DNA from: CAZPKH01 sp964587165 | GTDB lineage: Bacteria > Bacteroidota > Bacteroidia > Bacteroidales > Muribaculaceae | Assembly: GCA_964587165.1 (NCBI GenBank) | Contig: CAZPKH010000003.1 | Span: 1 to 64,000 of the forward strand | Direction of reading: 5' to 3' | DNA length: 64,000 bases | Shown here: in pieces, positions 25,173 to 34,330 of the stretch | Numbering within the stretch: position 1 is the stretch's first letter | Layout: each line of letters starts with the position of its first letter | Translations under genes and position numbers: made by a program | The notes under the pieces: generated by a model | What the model was told of the DNA's origin: nothing | The model's input: the letters and a program-made list of their open reading frames with translations, nothing else | Databases searched by the model: none

Positions 25173-26684
25173 TTAGTTCATTCCGAGGACTGTGAATATC
25201 TCGGGAGTGAAAGTAGCTTTAATCAGATCGGCAAAGAAGTTGGGGAAGCAACCGATGGCTGCCACACACACGATAAGTGTAACGGTCGAGAGGCGTTCCC
25301 ACCATGTGGCGTCGGTGAGGGTAAGGTGATGCTCATCCTGCACGGGGCCAAACAGCAGCTTGCCGACGACGCGGAGTATGTAGACGGCGGTAATCACAAT
25401 CGAGCAGCAAGCCACGATAGTAAATACACGGTGGAACATATCGGCATGCTCAAACGAACCGACGAAGATGGTCATCTCGCTGACGAATCCCGAGAGCGAC
25501 GGCAAGCCGAGCGAAGCCATACCGGCAATCACGTAGCATACACCCAAATAAGGCATGATCTGCATAAGTCCGCCCATTTTGGTAATATCGCGTGTATGTG
25601 TACGCCCGTATATCATACCGATCAGGGCAAAGAAGAGAGCCGTCATCAGACCGTGCGAGAGCATCTGCATAATAGCACCGGTCATAGCCGTAGTGTTGAG
25701 CATAAGGATGGCGAAAAGCACCAGTCCGCAGTGGCTCACAGATGAATATGCGTTGATATATTTGAGGTCGGTCTGTACACATGCCGAGAATGCGCCGTAA
25801 ACTACCGAGATACCGGTCAGAATGAGGAAGATCCATGCCAACTCGTTGGCAGCCTGAGGCATCAGATAGATTGCCACACGGAAGCATCCGTAACCTCCCA
25901 GCTTCATAAGCACGCCTGCATGGAGCATGGACACGGCAGTAGGAGCGCAGGCATGACCGTCAGGACTCCATGTGTGGAAGGGGAACATAGCACCGAGCAC
26001 GCCGAAACCTACAAATGTCATCGGGAAGAGGAACGACTGCCAGTCGTGAGGTATAGCCTCGTTGCGGGCTATCTCAAGGAGATTCCATGTGAGCTGGCCA
26101 CCCTCTGGAGCTGAATGATAATATATACCGATCAGACCGAGCATCAGGAATGCCGACCCACCCATGAGCATGAGTGTAAGTTTCATTGCCGAATACTCTT
26201 TCCGCCCCGAGCCCCACACGCCGATGAGGAGATACATCGGTATAAGTGCTACCTCGTAGAACATGAACATGGTGAAGAGGTCGATCGAGATGAAGAAGCC
26301 GAATACTCCGGTCGACAACAGTATAAGCCACAAGAAGAACTCCTTGGGCAGCGGATCGATCTTCCAGGAAGCAAACGAACCGGCAAAGACGATGACCGAC
26401 GAAAGCATAAGCATGGCAATCGAAATACCGTCGACACCGACTGCAAGGTTTATATTAAGAGGTGTGAACCACGACCATGATCCTTGGAAGAGCATCGGCG
26501 AGTTGTCGCCGAGGGCGCGAAGACGGAAATATTCAAGGAGAACATATACCGAAAGAGCCATCAGTGCCACCGAGCCTGTCACGGCCACAGTCCGCACCTG
26601 CTTGATGTTTTTACAGAGACCCAGCCCGCCAAGCATCAAAAGGGGGATCACCACAAAGTATATCAGTGGATTTGAGAATAACAT
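25173..26684 (-). CDS. nuoM: NADH-quinone oxidoreductase subunit M
   Basis: 503 residues, about 14 membrane helices, antiporter-like. GVDGISIAMLMLSS, ALIPMYLLIGVWG and MFPFHTWSPDGHACAPTA are characteristic, with the conserved Glu in the FYEVALIP helix (about residue 143) that takes part in proton transfer. It lies between NuoL and NuoN in the membrane arm. 53 bases separate it from nuoL and 15 from nuoN. Confidence 0.95.
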   Translation of the reverse strand: MLFSNPLIYFVVIPLLMLGGLGLCKNIKQVRTVAVTGSVALMALSVYVLLEYFRLRALGDNSPMLFQGSWSWFTPLNINLAVGVDGISIAMLMLSSVIVFAGSFASWKIDPLPKEFFLWLILLSTGVFGFFISIDLFTMFMFYEVALIPMYLLIGVWGSGRKEYSAMKLTLMLMGGSAFLMLGLIGIYYHSAPEGGQLTWNLLEIARNEAIPHDWQSFLFPMTFVGFGVLGAMFPFHTWSPDGHACAPTAVSMLHAGVLMKLGGYGCFRVAIYLMPQAANELAWIFLILTGISVVYGAFSACVQTDLKYINAYSSVSHCGLVLFAILMLNTTAMTGAIMQMLSHGLMTALFFALIGMIYGRTHTRDITKMGGLMQIMPYLGVCYVIAGMASLGLPSLSGFVSEMTIFVGSFEHADMFHRVFTIVACCSIVITAVYILRVVGKLLFGPVQDEHHLTLTDATWWERLSTVTLIVCVAAIGCFPNFFADLIKATFTPEIFTVLGMN

Positions 26685-26737
26685 AGAATACTGTGATTTT
26701 TCTGATTGCTAAAGTGATAATGGAACTGAGATACGGA

Positions 26738-28669
26738 TTAAAGCACGCAGACGGCGGTGATGAGTGCCAGCAGTGTCACGCCGGCGGCATACCACCACAG
26801 GTACATCTGCACGTTGCCGCTCTGGAATCCGCGGATCGCATACGAGAGCTTGTTGGTCACGGTAGCAAATCCGTTCATTGTGCCGTCGATTATATGACGG
26901 TCGAACCATGCTATCGGACGGCAAATACCGTTGAATATGATCTTGTGGGTCACAAACATGTATATCTCATCCCAATAGAACCGATGATATGCTGCATTCC
27001 AAAGCCAATAGCAGGAAGCTGCCATGCGGTCGGGCAGACTGTTTTTCTTGATATACAGCTTTGTGGCAAAGAGTATACCCACAACGGCGATAGCTATAGA
27101 GATACCGGCTACCGTCCAGTCGATATGAATGTGATACGGCACGCCGTTATAGGTCACCAGTTCGCCGAAAGGTATGAAACCTGCCACACACGACACGGCT
27201 GCAAGGAATATCAGGGGTACCGACATAGTCCAGGGTGCGTCGTGAGGTGTATGATGGTGAGCTTTATAGTCGGGCTCATCCCACCAGAATATCAGATAGT
27301 AGAGACGGAACATATAGAATGCCGTAAGGCCGGCTACGATGCTCATCCAGACACCCCAGAATGTACTGTTGGTATAGCAAGCCACCAGTATCTCATCCTT
27401 GGAGAAGAATCCGGAGAACGGAGGAATACCGGCTATTGCAAGACAGCCTATCAGGAATGTAATGTGAGTGATGGGCATATATTTGCGCAGACCGCCCATC
27501 GCTGTATAATTGTTTGAGTGAACAGCGTGGATCAGTGCACCGGCGCCAAGGAAGAGCAGCGCCTTAAACATCGCGTGAGTGAAAAGATGGAACATCGAGG
27601 CCATATACCCCAACCCTTCATGATACTCCGGACGGGCGACACCCAACGAAACCATCATGAAAGCTATCTGCGATATGGTCGAGAACGCAAGCACACGCTT
27701 GATGTCGACCTGCGTACAAGCCACTGCAGCAGCATAGAAGGCTGTCACGGCTCCGACCACTGTGATAAACATCAGAGCAGCCTCCTCCATCAGATAAACA
27801 GGGAACATGCGGGCAACCAGGAATACACCTGCCACTACCATCGTGGCGGCATGGATAAGGGCCGATACGGGAGTCGGGCCCTCCATAGCATCGGGAAGCC
27901 AGATATGAAGAGGGAGCATGGCCGATTTACCCATACCACCTACAAATATCAGCACCAGAGCCCATGTGAGAACCGAAGCACCCATAAATGTCACACCCGT
28001 CATCGAAGCAAACACACCGGGATCCTGTGTGAGAGTCTCGAAGTTGAATGTCTGAGTATAATATGAAAGGATAAGGATACCGATCAGGAAGCCGAGGTCG
28101 GCGAATCGGGTCACGATAAACGCTTTCTTCGATGCCGAAACAGCCGAAGGGAGTTTATAGAAGAAGCCGATCAGCAGATACGACGAAGCGCCCACAAGCT
28201 CCCAGAATATATACATCTGGAAAATATTCGGAGCGACAACCAGTCCGAGCATCGAGAAGCTGAACAGCGACAGGAAAGCGTAGTAGCGCTGGAATCCCTT
28301 TTCTCCCTCCATGTAGCCGAGCGAGTAAAGATGCACCAAGAACGATATCGTGGTGATCACCACAAGCATCATGGCCGATATAGGGTCGAGATAGAAGCCG
28401 AGGTTGATCACCAGATTGTCTGTGAACTGCAGCCAGGTGAAATCCCACATCAGATGCCCTATGCGGACACCGTCGACAGAGAACATATCGCTGCCGCCGA
28501 AGAAATAGAAGAACGCTGTGATATACGAAAGAGTCAGCGTTGTACCCATACCGAGGATACCGAGCCATCCTGCGAGCTTATGGCTCATCTTGCACCCCGC
28601 TATGCCCAGCAGCAGAAACATACATGCCGGGATCGCCAGAATAAGGACAAGGAATATGTTTGCTATCAT
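26738..28669 (-). CDS. nuoL: NADH-quinone oxidoreductase subunit L
   Basis: 643 residues. Distal antiporter-like subunit, with the usual extra C-terminal helices that include the long lateral amphipathic helix coupling the pumping units. Recognisable parts are VHLYSLGYMEGEKGFQRYYA, FFYKLPSAVSASKKAF, LPLHIWLPDAMEGPTPVSAL and IPPFSGFFSKDEI. Full length for the family. 10 bases after nuoK. Confidence 0.95.
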   Translation of the reverse strand: MIANIFLVLILAIPACMFLLLGIAGCKMSHKLAGWLGILGMGTTLTLSYITAFFYFFGGSDMFSVDGVRIGHLMWDFTWLQFTDNLVINLGFYLDPISAMMLVVITTISFLVHLYSLGYMEGEKGFQRYYAFLSLFSFSMLGLVVAPNIFQMYIFWELVGASSYLLIGFFYKLPSAVSASKKAFIVTRFADLGFLIGILILSYYTQTFNFETLTQDPGVFASMTGVTFMGASVLTWALVLIFVGGMGKSAMLPLHIWLPDAMEGPTPVSALIHAATMVVAGVFLVARMFPVYLMEEAALMFITVVGAVTAFYAAAVACTQVDIKRVLAFSTISQIAFMMVSLGVARPEYHEGLGYMASMFHLFTHAMFKALLFLGAGALIHAVHSNNYTAMGGLRKYMPITHITFLIGCLAIAGIPPFSGFFSKDEILVACYTNSTFWGVWMSIVAGLTAFYMFRLYYLIFWWDEPDYKAHHHTPHDAPWTMSVPLIFLAAVSCVAGFIPFGELVTYNGVPYHIHIDWTVAGISIAIAVVGILFATKLYIKKNSLPDRMAASCYWLWNAAYHRFYWDEIYMFVTHKIIFNGICRPIAWFDRHIIDGTMNGFATVTNKLSYAIRGFQSGNVQMYLWWYAAGVTLLALITAVCVL

Positions 28670-28679
28670 AGCGTAAATA

Positions 28680-28991
28680 TCAAAGTTTCATTTTGGTAAG
28701 GTCGGTCACATCGATATTCTTTGCCACACGATAGATATTGATGATTATCGCGATAGCAAGAGCAGTTTCGGCTGCTGCGATGGCGATGGAGAAAAGCGAG
28801 AAGAACATACCCTCCATAGCCTCGGGATAGATATAACGATTGAACACGACAAAGTTAATATTCACTGCATTGAGCATGAGCTCAAGCGAAATCAGCATGG
28901 CGATCATATTTTTGCGGGTTATGAACCCATAGACGCCGCAACAGAACATCACCAGCGCGGGGATAAGATACAGATATATATTTAAATCCAT
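28680..28991 (-). CDS. nuoK: NADH-quinone oxidoreductase subunit K
   Basis: 103 residues from ATG 28991 (MDLNIYLYLIP); a longer ORF upstream overlaps nuoJ and is rejected. Three helices, with the conserved Glu in the MLISLELMLNAVNINFV helix (about Glu36) and a second in IAAAETALAIAI (about Glu72), both part of the central proton path. 5 bases after nuoJ. Confidence 0.95.
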   Translation of the reverse strand: MDLNIYLYLIPALVMFCCGVYGFITRKNMIAMLISLELMLNAVNINFVVFNRYIYPEAMEGMFFSLFSIAIAAAETALAIAIIINIYRVAKNIDVTDLTKMKL

Positions 28992-28996
28992 AGCCT

Positions 28997-29512
28997 TTAA
29001 CGTTTGCGGGCGACTACTACGCCACCGATTATACATGCCAACAATAATACGCTGATAGCCTCAAAAGGCAGCAGATAGCCACCGGCACCTGTGCTAAGCA
29101 GCTTATTGCCGATCTCGTGCATCTCAGGGTTGTCGCCTTGAGGCAGTTTGCCGGCAAAATCAGCACAGCGGCTCAGAAGCGCCCATCCCGAAGCAGCGGC
29201 AATAAGCACTGCGGCTGAAATACCGAGCAGTTTCTTACACGACTGAAGGGTCGGAGCATTGTCGCCGGGATGAGTAGTGAGCAGGATTGAGAATACAAAC
29301 AGCACCACTATACCGCCGGCATAGACTGCTATCTGCACTGCGCCCAAAAATTCATAGTCCATCTTGAAATAAAGGATGGCTGTGGCAAAAAGGGTGAAGA
29401 GCAGGTAGGTGGCGGCACGCAAGATCTTGCGTGTGGTAATCGTCAACACCGAGAATACGACAATCGAAAGAGCGATTATCACATAAACGATGATACTTCC
29501 TACTGATTCCAT
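28997..29512 (-). CDS. nuoJ: NADH-quinone oxidoreductase subunit J
   Basis: 171 residues, five membrane helices. The YFKMDYEFLGAVQIAVYAGG segment (about 48-67) is the conserved third helix, whose pi-bulge moves during coupling. Normal length for the short Bacteroidetes NuoJ. 12 bases after nuoI. Confidence 0.93.
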   Translation of the reverse strand: MESVGSIIVYVIIALSIVVFSVLTITTRKILRAATYLLFTLFATAILYFKMDYEFLGAVQIAVYAGGIVVLFVFSILLTTHPGDNAPTLQSCKKLLGISAAVLIAAASGWALLSRCADFAGKLPQGDNPEMHEIGNKLLSTGAGGYLLPFEAISVLLLACIIGGVVVARKR

Positions 29513-29524
29513 ATATCTATTATA

Positions 29525-30160
29525 TTATTTTTCTTCTGACTTTTTGGTTTCGTCCTTGGGGGCGGCTGCCTGAGGAGCAGCTGCCTTGGGGGCAGCAGCC
29601 TTTGCCGCAGCTGCTTTGGCGGCAGCGGCAGCTTTGGCGGCAGCAAGCTTAGCTGCGCGCTCTTCAAGTATTTTCTTCTTTTCCTCTTCCGTCGGTTCCG
29701 GATCGGGAATGTCGGGGCGATTGTTAAGCACTTTCTCCAATCCCTGACGGGTGAATACAGCCTGCTCGAAATCGTTGCTGAATTTCAATGCGTTTGTAGG
29801 ACAAGAAGTGACACACAGATCGCAGAAAGTACAGCTTCCGAGATCATAATTATACTTCTCGAGCTTCTTTTTCTTTTTGCCATCCCATGTATCGACTGTA
29901 CCGATCTGCAGCTTGATAGTGCCGTTGGGGCAATTTCGCTCGCAGGTACCGCAGGCGATGCAGCGGTGGCGTCCGTCCTCATCGTAGATCAACTCAAGGC
30001 AAGCGCGAAAGCGCTCGGGGATCTTCTGAGTGTCGCGGTTTTCGGGATATTTTTCAGTGATTTTGGGAGTAATAAACTCCTTTCCGGTCACCTGCATACC
30101 TTTGATAAGGCTTGCGATGCCGGAGCCAAGCGATGAAAAATAATCTTTTACACTACCCAT
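29525..30160 (-). CDS. nuoI: NADH-quinone oxidoreductase subunit I (2x[4Fe-4S]) with Ala/Lys/Pro-rich tail
   Basis: 211 residues from ATG 30160 (MGSVKDYFSS). The ORF continues upstream through the atpG end, but that part reads as shadow. Two ferredoxin motifs bind the N6a/N6b clusters: Cys67, 70, 73, 77 (CIACGTCERNCP) and Cys110, 113, 116, 120 (CTFCDLCVTSCP). NuoI passes electrons to NuoB in the cytoplasmic arm. The core ends near 150. From about 157 a charged stretch leads into a low-complexity Ala-Lys-Pro tail (170-203) and a KKSEEK end. That tail is not part of the usual fold. The gene begins 40 bases after atpG, the downstream junction of the inserted ATP synthase block. Confidence 0.95.
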   Translation of the reverse strand: MGSVKDYFSSLGSGIASLIKGMQVTGKEFITPKITEKYPENRDTQKIPERFRACLELIYDEDGRHRCIACGTCERNCPNGTIKLQIGTVDTWDGKKKKKLEKYNYDLGSCTFCDLCVTSCPTNALKFSNDFEQAVFTRQGLEKVLNNRPDIPDPEPTEEEKKKILEERAAKLAAAKAAAAAKAAAAKAAAPKAAAPQAAAPKDETKKSEEK

Positions 30161-30200
30161 TATTCTGTTTAGTTTTCGTTTTCGTTGGTTTGAGTGACGG

Positions 30201-31097
30201 TCAGCGCACCTGACCGCCGAGTATGTCGAGCAGCTCGGTGGTGATACTCTGCTGGCGCAGTTTGTTGTACTCCAGTCGAAGCTGTTCAAGAAGTTTCTTA
30301 GCGTTATCGTTGGCCGACTGCATAGCCATGACGCGGGCAGCCTGCTCCGAAGCGCGGTTTTCGGTGAATACCTCCTGCATGTAGCTGATAAGGAACATCG
30401 GCAGAATCGATACGAAGATAGTCTGCGCGTCCGGCTCGAATAGATACGGACGGTTGGCCGGCACGGATGTGCCGGCAGAGGCGCTTCCGTCAAATATTGA
30501 TTGCTCCAGCGGAAGAAGCTGCTCAAAAGTGAGTGTCTGGCGCGACACGCTCTTGAAGTGCATGTACATCACATCGACACGATCGTAGGTACCTTCGATA
30601 AATCTGTCGCGCAGAGTGGCCACAAAATTTGACACTCCGTCGACTCCGGTCTTTGAATTGACACCGTCCACCGGCTTAATCTCAACACCCGGTGTACCGG
30701 AAAGACGATCAGCCGCTTTCTCCATCTTCGAACCTACCGGTATCACCTCAACAGAAGGTGCACCCGGCATAGCGAGGATTTTATTGACCCGCGCGGCAAG
30801 TTCTTTGTATACATTGGTGTTATAGGCACCGCAGAGGCCGTCGTCAGATCCGAACACCACGATAGCTATCTTCTTAAGCTCCGGGCGTACTTCCATCAGC
30901 GGTGATGAAAAAGGCACATCGGCCGAGAGCAAATTGGCTATCACAGTCTCCAACTGCCTGCGGAAAGGCAGGAGCTTCTGCAGGCTCTGCTCGGCCTTAT
31001 GCATTTTGGCCGAGGAGATCATTTTCATCGCGCCGGTGATCTTCTCCGAAGATGCTACCGACCCGATTCGTCCTTTTAGTTCACGCAGGGTTGCCAT
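30201..31097 (-). CDS. atpG: F1Fo ATP synthase gamma subunit
   Basis: 298 residues. Central rotor stalk of F1. The N-terminal MATLRELKGRIGSVASSEKI and the C-terminal ELLEQLRLEYNKLRQQSITTEL-like helix (a KLRQQSITTELLDI segment is visible) form the antiparallel coiled coil inside the alpha3beta3 ring; GSDDGLCGAYN (about 79-89) lies in the globular Rossmann-like part. It is the last atp gene, followed after 40 bases by nuoI. Confidence 0.95.
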   Translation of the reverse strand: MATLRELKGRIGSVASSEKITGAMKMISSAKMHKAEQSLQKLLPFRRQLETVIANLLSADVPFSSPLMEVRPELKKIAIVVFGSDDGLCGAYNTNVYKELAARVNKILAMPGAPSVEVIPVGSKMEKAADRLSGTPGVEIKPVDGVNSKTGVDGVSNFVATLRDRFIEGTYDRVDVMYMHFKSVSRQTLTFEQLLPLEQSIFDGSASAGTSVPANRPYLFEPDAQTIFVSILPMFLISYMQEVFTENRASEQAARVMAMQSANDNAKKLLEQLRLEYNKLRQQSITTELLDILGGQVR

Positions 31098-31130
31098 TGG
31101 TGTCCGGAACTTCTGAAGTTAGAATAATCA

Positions 31131-32702
31131 TTAATATTGACCGGCTACGTCGCGAGCCACTTCGGTCAGGATCTCTGTTACCTCGTCGGTGAGCTTACCG
31201 GCACGGATAGTATCCATCACTTTCTCCTGATACTTGGCGTGAAGTATCTGGAGATAGCTCTTTTCGAAATCAGGCACTTTGTCGAGCGGAACATTCTCGA
31301 GCAAGCCTTTTGTACCGGCAAAGATTACGGCCACCTGATCTTCGACAGGCCACGGCTGATACTGTGGCTGAATGAGCAGGCGCTCGTTCTTGCGTCCTTT
31401 GTCGATCACACGCGCTGTGACGGGATCAATGTCGCCACCGAATTTAGTGAACGATTCGAGCTCGCGGAACTGAGCCTGATCGATCTTCAGCGTACCGGCG
31501 ACTTTCTTCATAGATTTTATCTGAGCGTTACCACCCACACGCGACACGGAGATACCTACGTTGATAGCGGGGCGGATACCGCGGTTGAACAGAGCCGTCT
31601 CAAGGAAGATCTGACCGTCGGTGATAGAGATTACATTGGTCGGGATATATGCCGAAACGTCGCCTGCCTGTGTCTCGATGATCGGGAGAGCCGTAAGCGA
31701 ACCACCACCTTTGACTATAGGTTTGAGCGCTTCCGGAAGGTCGTTCATCTGCGATGCCACCTCCTGGTTGTCAATGATTTTAGCTGCACGCTCAAGGAGG
31801 CGGGAGTGGAGGTAGAAGATATCGCCGGGATAAGCTTCACGACCGGAGGGACGCTTCAGGATAAGGGATATCTCGCGATATGCAACGGCTTGCTTTGAAA
31901 GATCATCGTATACTATCAGAGCATCGCGGCCTGTGTCGCGGATAAATTCGCCGATAGCTACACCGGCAAACGGTGCATAGTAGCGCATCGAGGCCGAGTC
32001 GGAAGCATTCGCAGCAACCACAACGGTGTAGTCCATCGCGCCATGCTGGCGAAGAGTCTCTACAAGTGCTGCAACGGTCGAACCTTTCTGACCGATAGCC
32101 ACATAGATACAATATACAGGTTTACCTTCCTCGAAATTCTTGCGCTGGTTGATGATGGTATCAATTGCTATAGCCGATTTACCGATCTGACGGTCGCCGA
32201 TGATAAGCTCGCGCTGGCCGCGGCCAATAGGCACCATAGCATCGACAGCCTTAATACCGGTCTGCAGCGATTGGTTCACCGGCTGACGATAGATCACACC
32301 GGGAGCCTTGCGCTCAAGAGGGAGATGCATGGTCTTGCCCTCAATAGGGCCGCGACCGTCGATAGGTTCGCCGAGAACGTTGATTACACGGCCAAACAAG
32401 CCGTCGCCCACCGGGATGGAAGCGATTTCGCCTGTTCGACGCACAGTCATATTCTCGGTCACGGAGTTTACGTTGTTGAGCAGTATGACACCGACGTTGC
32501 TCTCCTCGAGGTTGAGAGCCACACCGCGCACACCGTTTTCAAACTCTACAAGCTCATTTGCGGCAACATTGTCGAGGCCGTATACGTGAGCCACACCGTC
32601 GCCCACTTCGAGCACCGTACCTGTTTCGGCAAACGATACTTTAGCGTTGACGTTTTCGAGCTGTTGTTTTAAAACTTCTGAAATCTCGCTGGGGTTGATC
32701 AT
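31131..32702 (-). CDS. atpA: F1Fo ATP synthase alpha subunit
   Basis: 523 residues. Non-catalytic nucleotide-binding subunit of F1. The P-loop is GDRQIGKSA (169-177, Lys175), and the arginine finger lies in GISVSRVGG (about 375). Normal length. It starts 145 bases after atpH, the widest gap within the atp block; I saw no promoter consensus there. Confidence 0.97.
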   Translation of the reverse strand: MINPSEISEVLKQQLENVNAKVSFAETGTVLEVGDGVAHVYGLDNVAANELVEFENGVRGVALNLEESNVGVILLNNVNSVTENMTVRRTGEIASIPVGDGLFGRVINVLGEPIDGRGPIEGKTMHLPLERKAPGVIYRQPVNQSLQTGIKAVDAMVPIGRGQRELIIGDRQIGKSAIAIDTIINQRKNFEEGKPVYCIYVAIGQKGSTVAALVETLRQHGAMDYTVVVAANASDSASMRYYAPFAGVAIGEFIRDTGRDALIVYDDLSKQAVAYREISLILKRPSGREAYPGDIFYLHSRLLERAAKIIDNQEVASQMNDLPEALKPIVKGGGSLTALPIIETQAGDVSAYIPTNVISITDGQIFLETALFNRGIRPAINVGISVSRVGGNAQIKSMKKVAGTLKIDQAQFRELESFTKFGGDIDPVTARVIDKGRKNERLLIQPQYQPWPVEDQVAVIFAGTKGLLENVPLDKVPDFEKSYLQILHAKYQEKVMDTIRAGKLTDEVTEILTEVARDVAGQY

Positions 32703-32847
32703 TAGTTCTTATGGCTTTATCCCGATAGCCTCATTTTAGATCAGGCTGAAAGGGGAATAATTTATTGGCAAAAAATCAAAGGGTCAAATTCACATAATGC
32801 CGCGGATGCAAGCAGAGCCGAGAGCTTACGGGGGAGTGATAGATTAG

Positions 32848-33390
32848 TTAGGAGATAAGCGAATGCCGCAGTTGTTCAAGCTCACTTGCTACAGAGGCAT
32901 CGAGCCGTTCGTTATCTATATTGACAGCAAAGCCGCCGATAAGACTCGGATCAACCTTTGCTTCGTATTCCATCTTATCGCCGCCGAGGCGCGATTCGAT
33001 CATCTTGCGCAAGCGATCTTCCTCAGCTTTCTGAAGCGGAGCCGCACTTACCACGGTGACCTGATGTATGCGGTTCTCCTTCCGGTAGATATCGCAGTAG
33101 GCCAGAGCCATGGCATATATCATGTTTATGCGGTTGTTCTTGAACAGGAGCTTGAGGAAGTCGGCGAAGATCGTGTCGTCGGCCTTTGCTCCCGACGCTG
33201 TGGTGAGTATTTCCGTTTTGTCGGCAGGGCTTATAAACGGATTATTCATCACCTGCTGGATAGCCGGAGCTGCAGCCATATTGTCGACAAGCGCACTCAT
33301 CAGAGTGTACAGGCGCACCTGCGAGCCACGCTCAAGAGCTAGTTTGAAGAGCGCTTTGGCATATCGGCGAGGAATAAGGCCTTGGTTCAT
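32848..33390 (-). CDS. atpH: F1Fo ATP synthase delta subunit
   Basis: 180 residues. Connects the peripheral stalk to the top of F1. The N-terminal helical domain begins IPRRYAKALFKLALERGS. The C-terminal domain includes the DPSLIGGFAVNIDNERLDAS segment (about 147-166), which is diagnostic for AtpH. It lies 90 bases after atpF. Confidence 0.93.
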   Translation of the reverse strand: MNQGLIPRRYAKALFKLALERGSQVRLYTLMSALVDNMAAAPAIQQVMNNPFISPADKTEILTTASGAKADDTIFADFLKLLFKNNRINMIYAMALAYCDIYRKENRIHQVTVVSAAPLQKAEEDRLRKMIESRLGGDKMEYEAKVDPSLIGGFAVNIDNERLDASVASELEQLRHSLIS

Positions 33391-33480
33391 ATCTTAGCTT
33401 ATTGCTTTGTGGTGATAATGACAGATAATATGATAACTACTGTGAAGTATGCGGACTGCTAAGGTACAGACGAAATACGT

Positions 33481-33978
33481 TTACTTCTCCGACTCGATTT
33501 CGTCGAGCAGATTGTTTACTAATTTACGCTGAGCTTCGGGGTTCTGAAGGTCGTTGCGCACCACTCTTGTCGCTATGTCAAGAGCATATTCGCTCACCTG
33601 ATTGCGAAGCTGGGTCTCGGCTTCCTTGCGGGCTTGCTCGATCGACACCTTTGCGGCATCCATCACTTTCTGTGCTTCCTGCGAGGCAGCGTCGCGGGCC
33701 TCTTCGATGATCTGCGATTTCATCTTGTCGGCCTCGCGCAGCATGTCAGCCTGCTGCTTGCGAGCCTGTGCAAGCACCTGATCGGCCTGCGCCTTGGCAT
33801 TGTCAAGCTGCTCACGGGCATCACGGGCATACTCCACACCTTTGTCGATAAGGTCGGCCCGGCTCTCTACTCCTTTTAAGATAGCCGGCCAGCCCCACTT
33901 CCAGAGAATGAAGAAGAGCACGGCAAAGGCCACAAACATCCAGAATACAAGGCCGAAGTCGGGGGTGAATAGTTCCAT
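33481..33978 (-). CDS. atpF: F1Fo ATP synthase b subunit
   Basis: 165 residues. One N-terminal membrane helix (about 8-28, FGLVFWMFVAFAVLFFILWKW), then a long charged, Ala/Gln-rich coiled coil to the C-terminus: the peripheral stalk dimer. Typical length. A single b gene is present, so a homodimer is expected. 53 bases after atpE. Confidence 0.95.
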   Translation of the reverse strand: MELFTPDFGLVFWMFVAFAVLFFILWKWGWPAILKGVESRADLIDKGVEYARDAREQLDNAKAQADQVLAQARKQQADMLREADKMKSQIIEEARDAASQEAQKVMDAAKVSIEQARKEAETQLRNQVSEYALDIATRVVRNDLQNPEAQRKLVNNLLDEIESEK

Positions 33979-34031
33979 ATCGGATTAAATTGGTGTGGTA
34001 AGTGTGAGTTAGGGAGTGTAGTCGCTTTGTA

Positions 34032-34277
34032 TTAAAGGAAGAGCGAGAGGATACAAACGATAACGGCAAAGAGTGCAACACCCTCGACGAGAGCTGCGAT
34101 CACGATCATGTTCGAACGGATGTCGCCTGACGATTCGGGCTGACGTGCGATAGCTTCCATGGCTGCAGAACCGATCTTACCGATACCCAGACCTGCACCT
34201 ATTGCTGCGATACCTGCGCCGAAGCATGCTGCGAGCGCTACTAAACCTTCGATTGCTGCTAAAATCATTGTTAACAT
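34032..34277 (-). CDS. atpE: F1Fo ATP synthase c subunit
   Basis: 81 residues, a hairpin of two helices. The first has the tight-packing glycine pattern GAGIAAIGAGLGIG, the polar loop is ARQP (44-47), and the ion-carrying carboxylate is Glu65 in IAALVEGVALF. The residue after Glu65 is Gly rather than Ser and no Gln is seen at the matching helix-1 position, which favours proton over sodium specificity. A second Met at position 4 is an alternative start. Confidence 0.95.
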   Translation of the reverse strand: MLTMILAAIEGLVALAACFGAGIAAIGAGLGIGKIGSAAMEAIARQPESSGDIRSNMIVIAALVEGVALFAVIVCILSLFL

Positions 34278-34330
34278 AATTGTAAATATTTGATTGTTAA
34301 ATTATTATATCTAAGTGGTAAAATATATGC

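Noticed and set aside
26693..27517. Plus-strand ORF of 274 codons opposite nuoL, and similar ones across 24672-28699
   Set aside because: His/Tyr/Glu-rich antisense shadows of the hydrophobic nuo genes; no start signals or motifs.
30161..30526. N-terminal extension of the NuoI frame into atpG
   Set aside because: The extension is Ser/Arg/Pro-rich shadow of atpG; ATG 30160 gives the normal NuoI start.
32703..32847. Internal promoter between atpH and atpA
   Set aside because: The 145-base gap contains no TAnnTTTG on the minus strand; the CAAAGG near 32777 does not complete the element.
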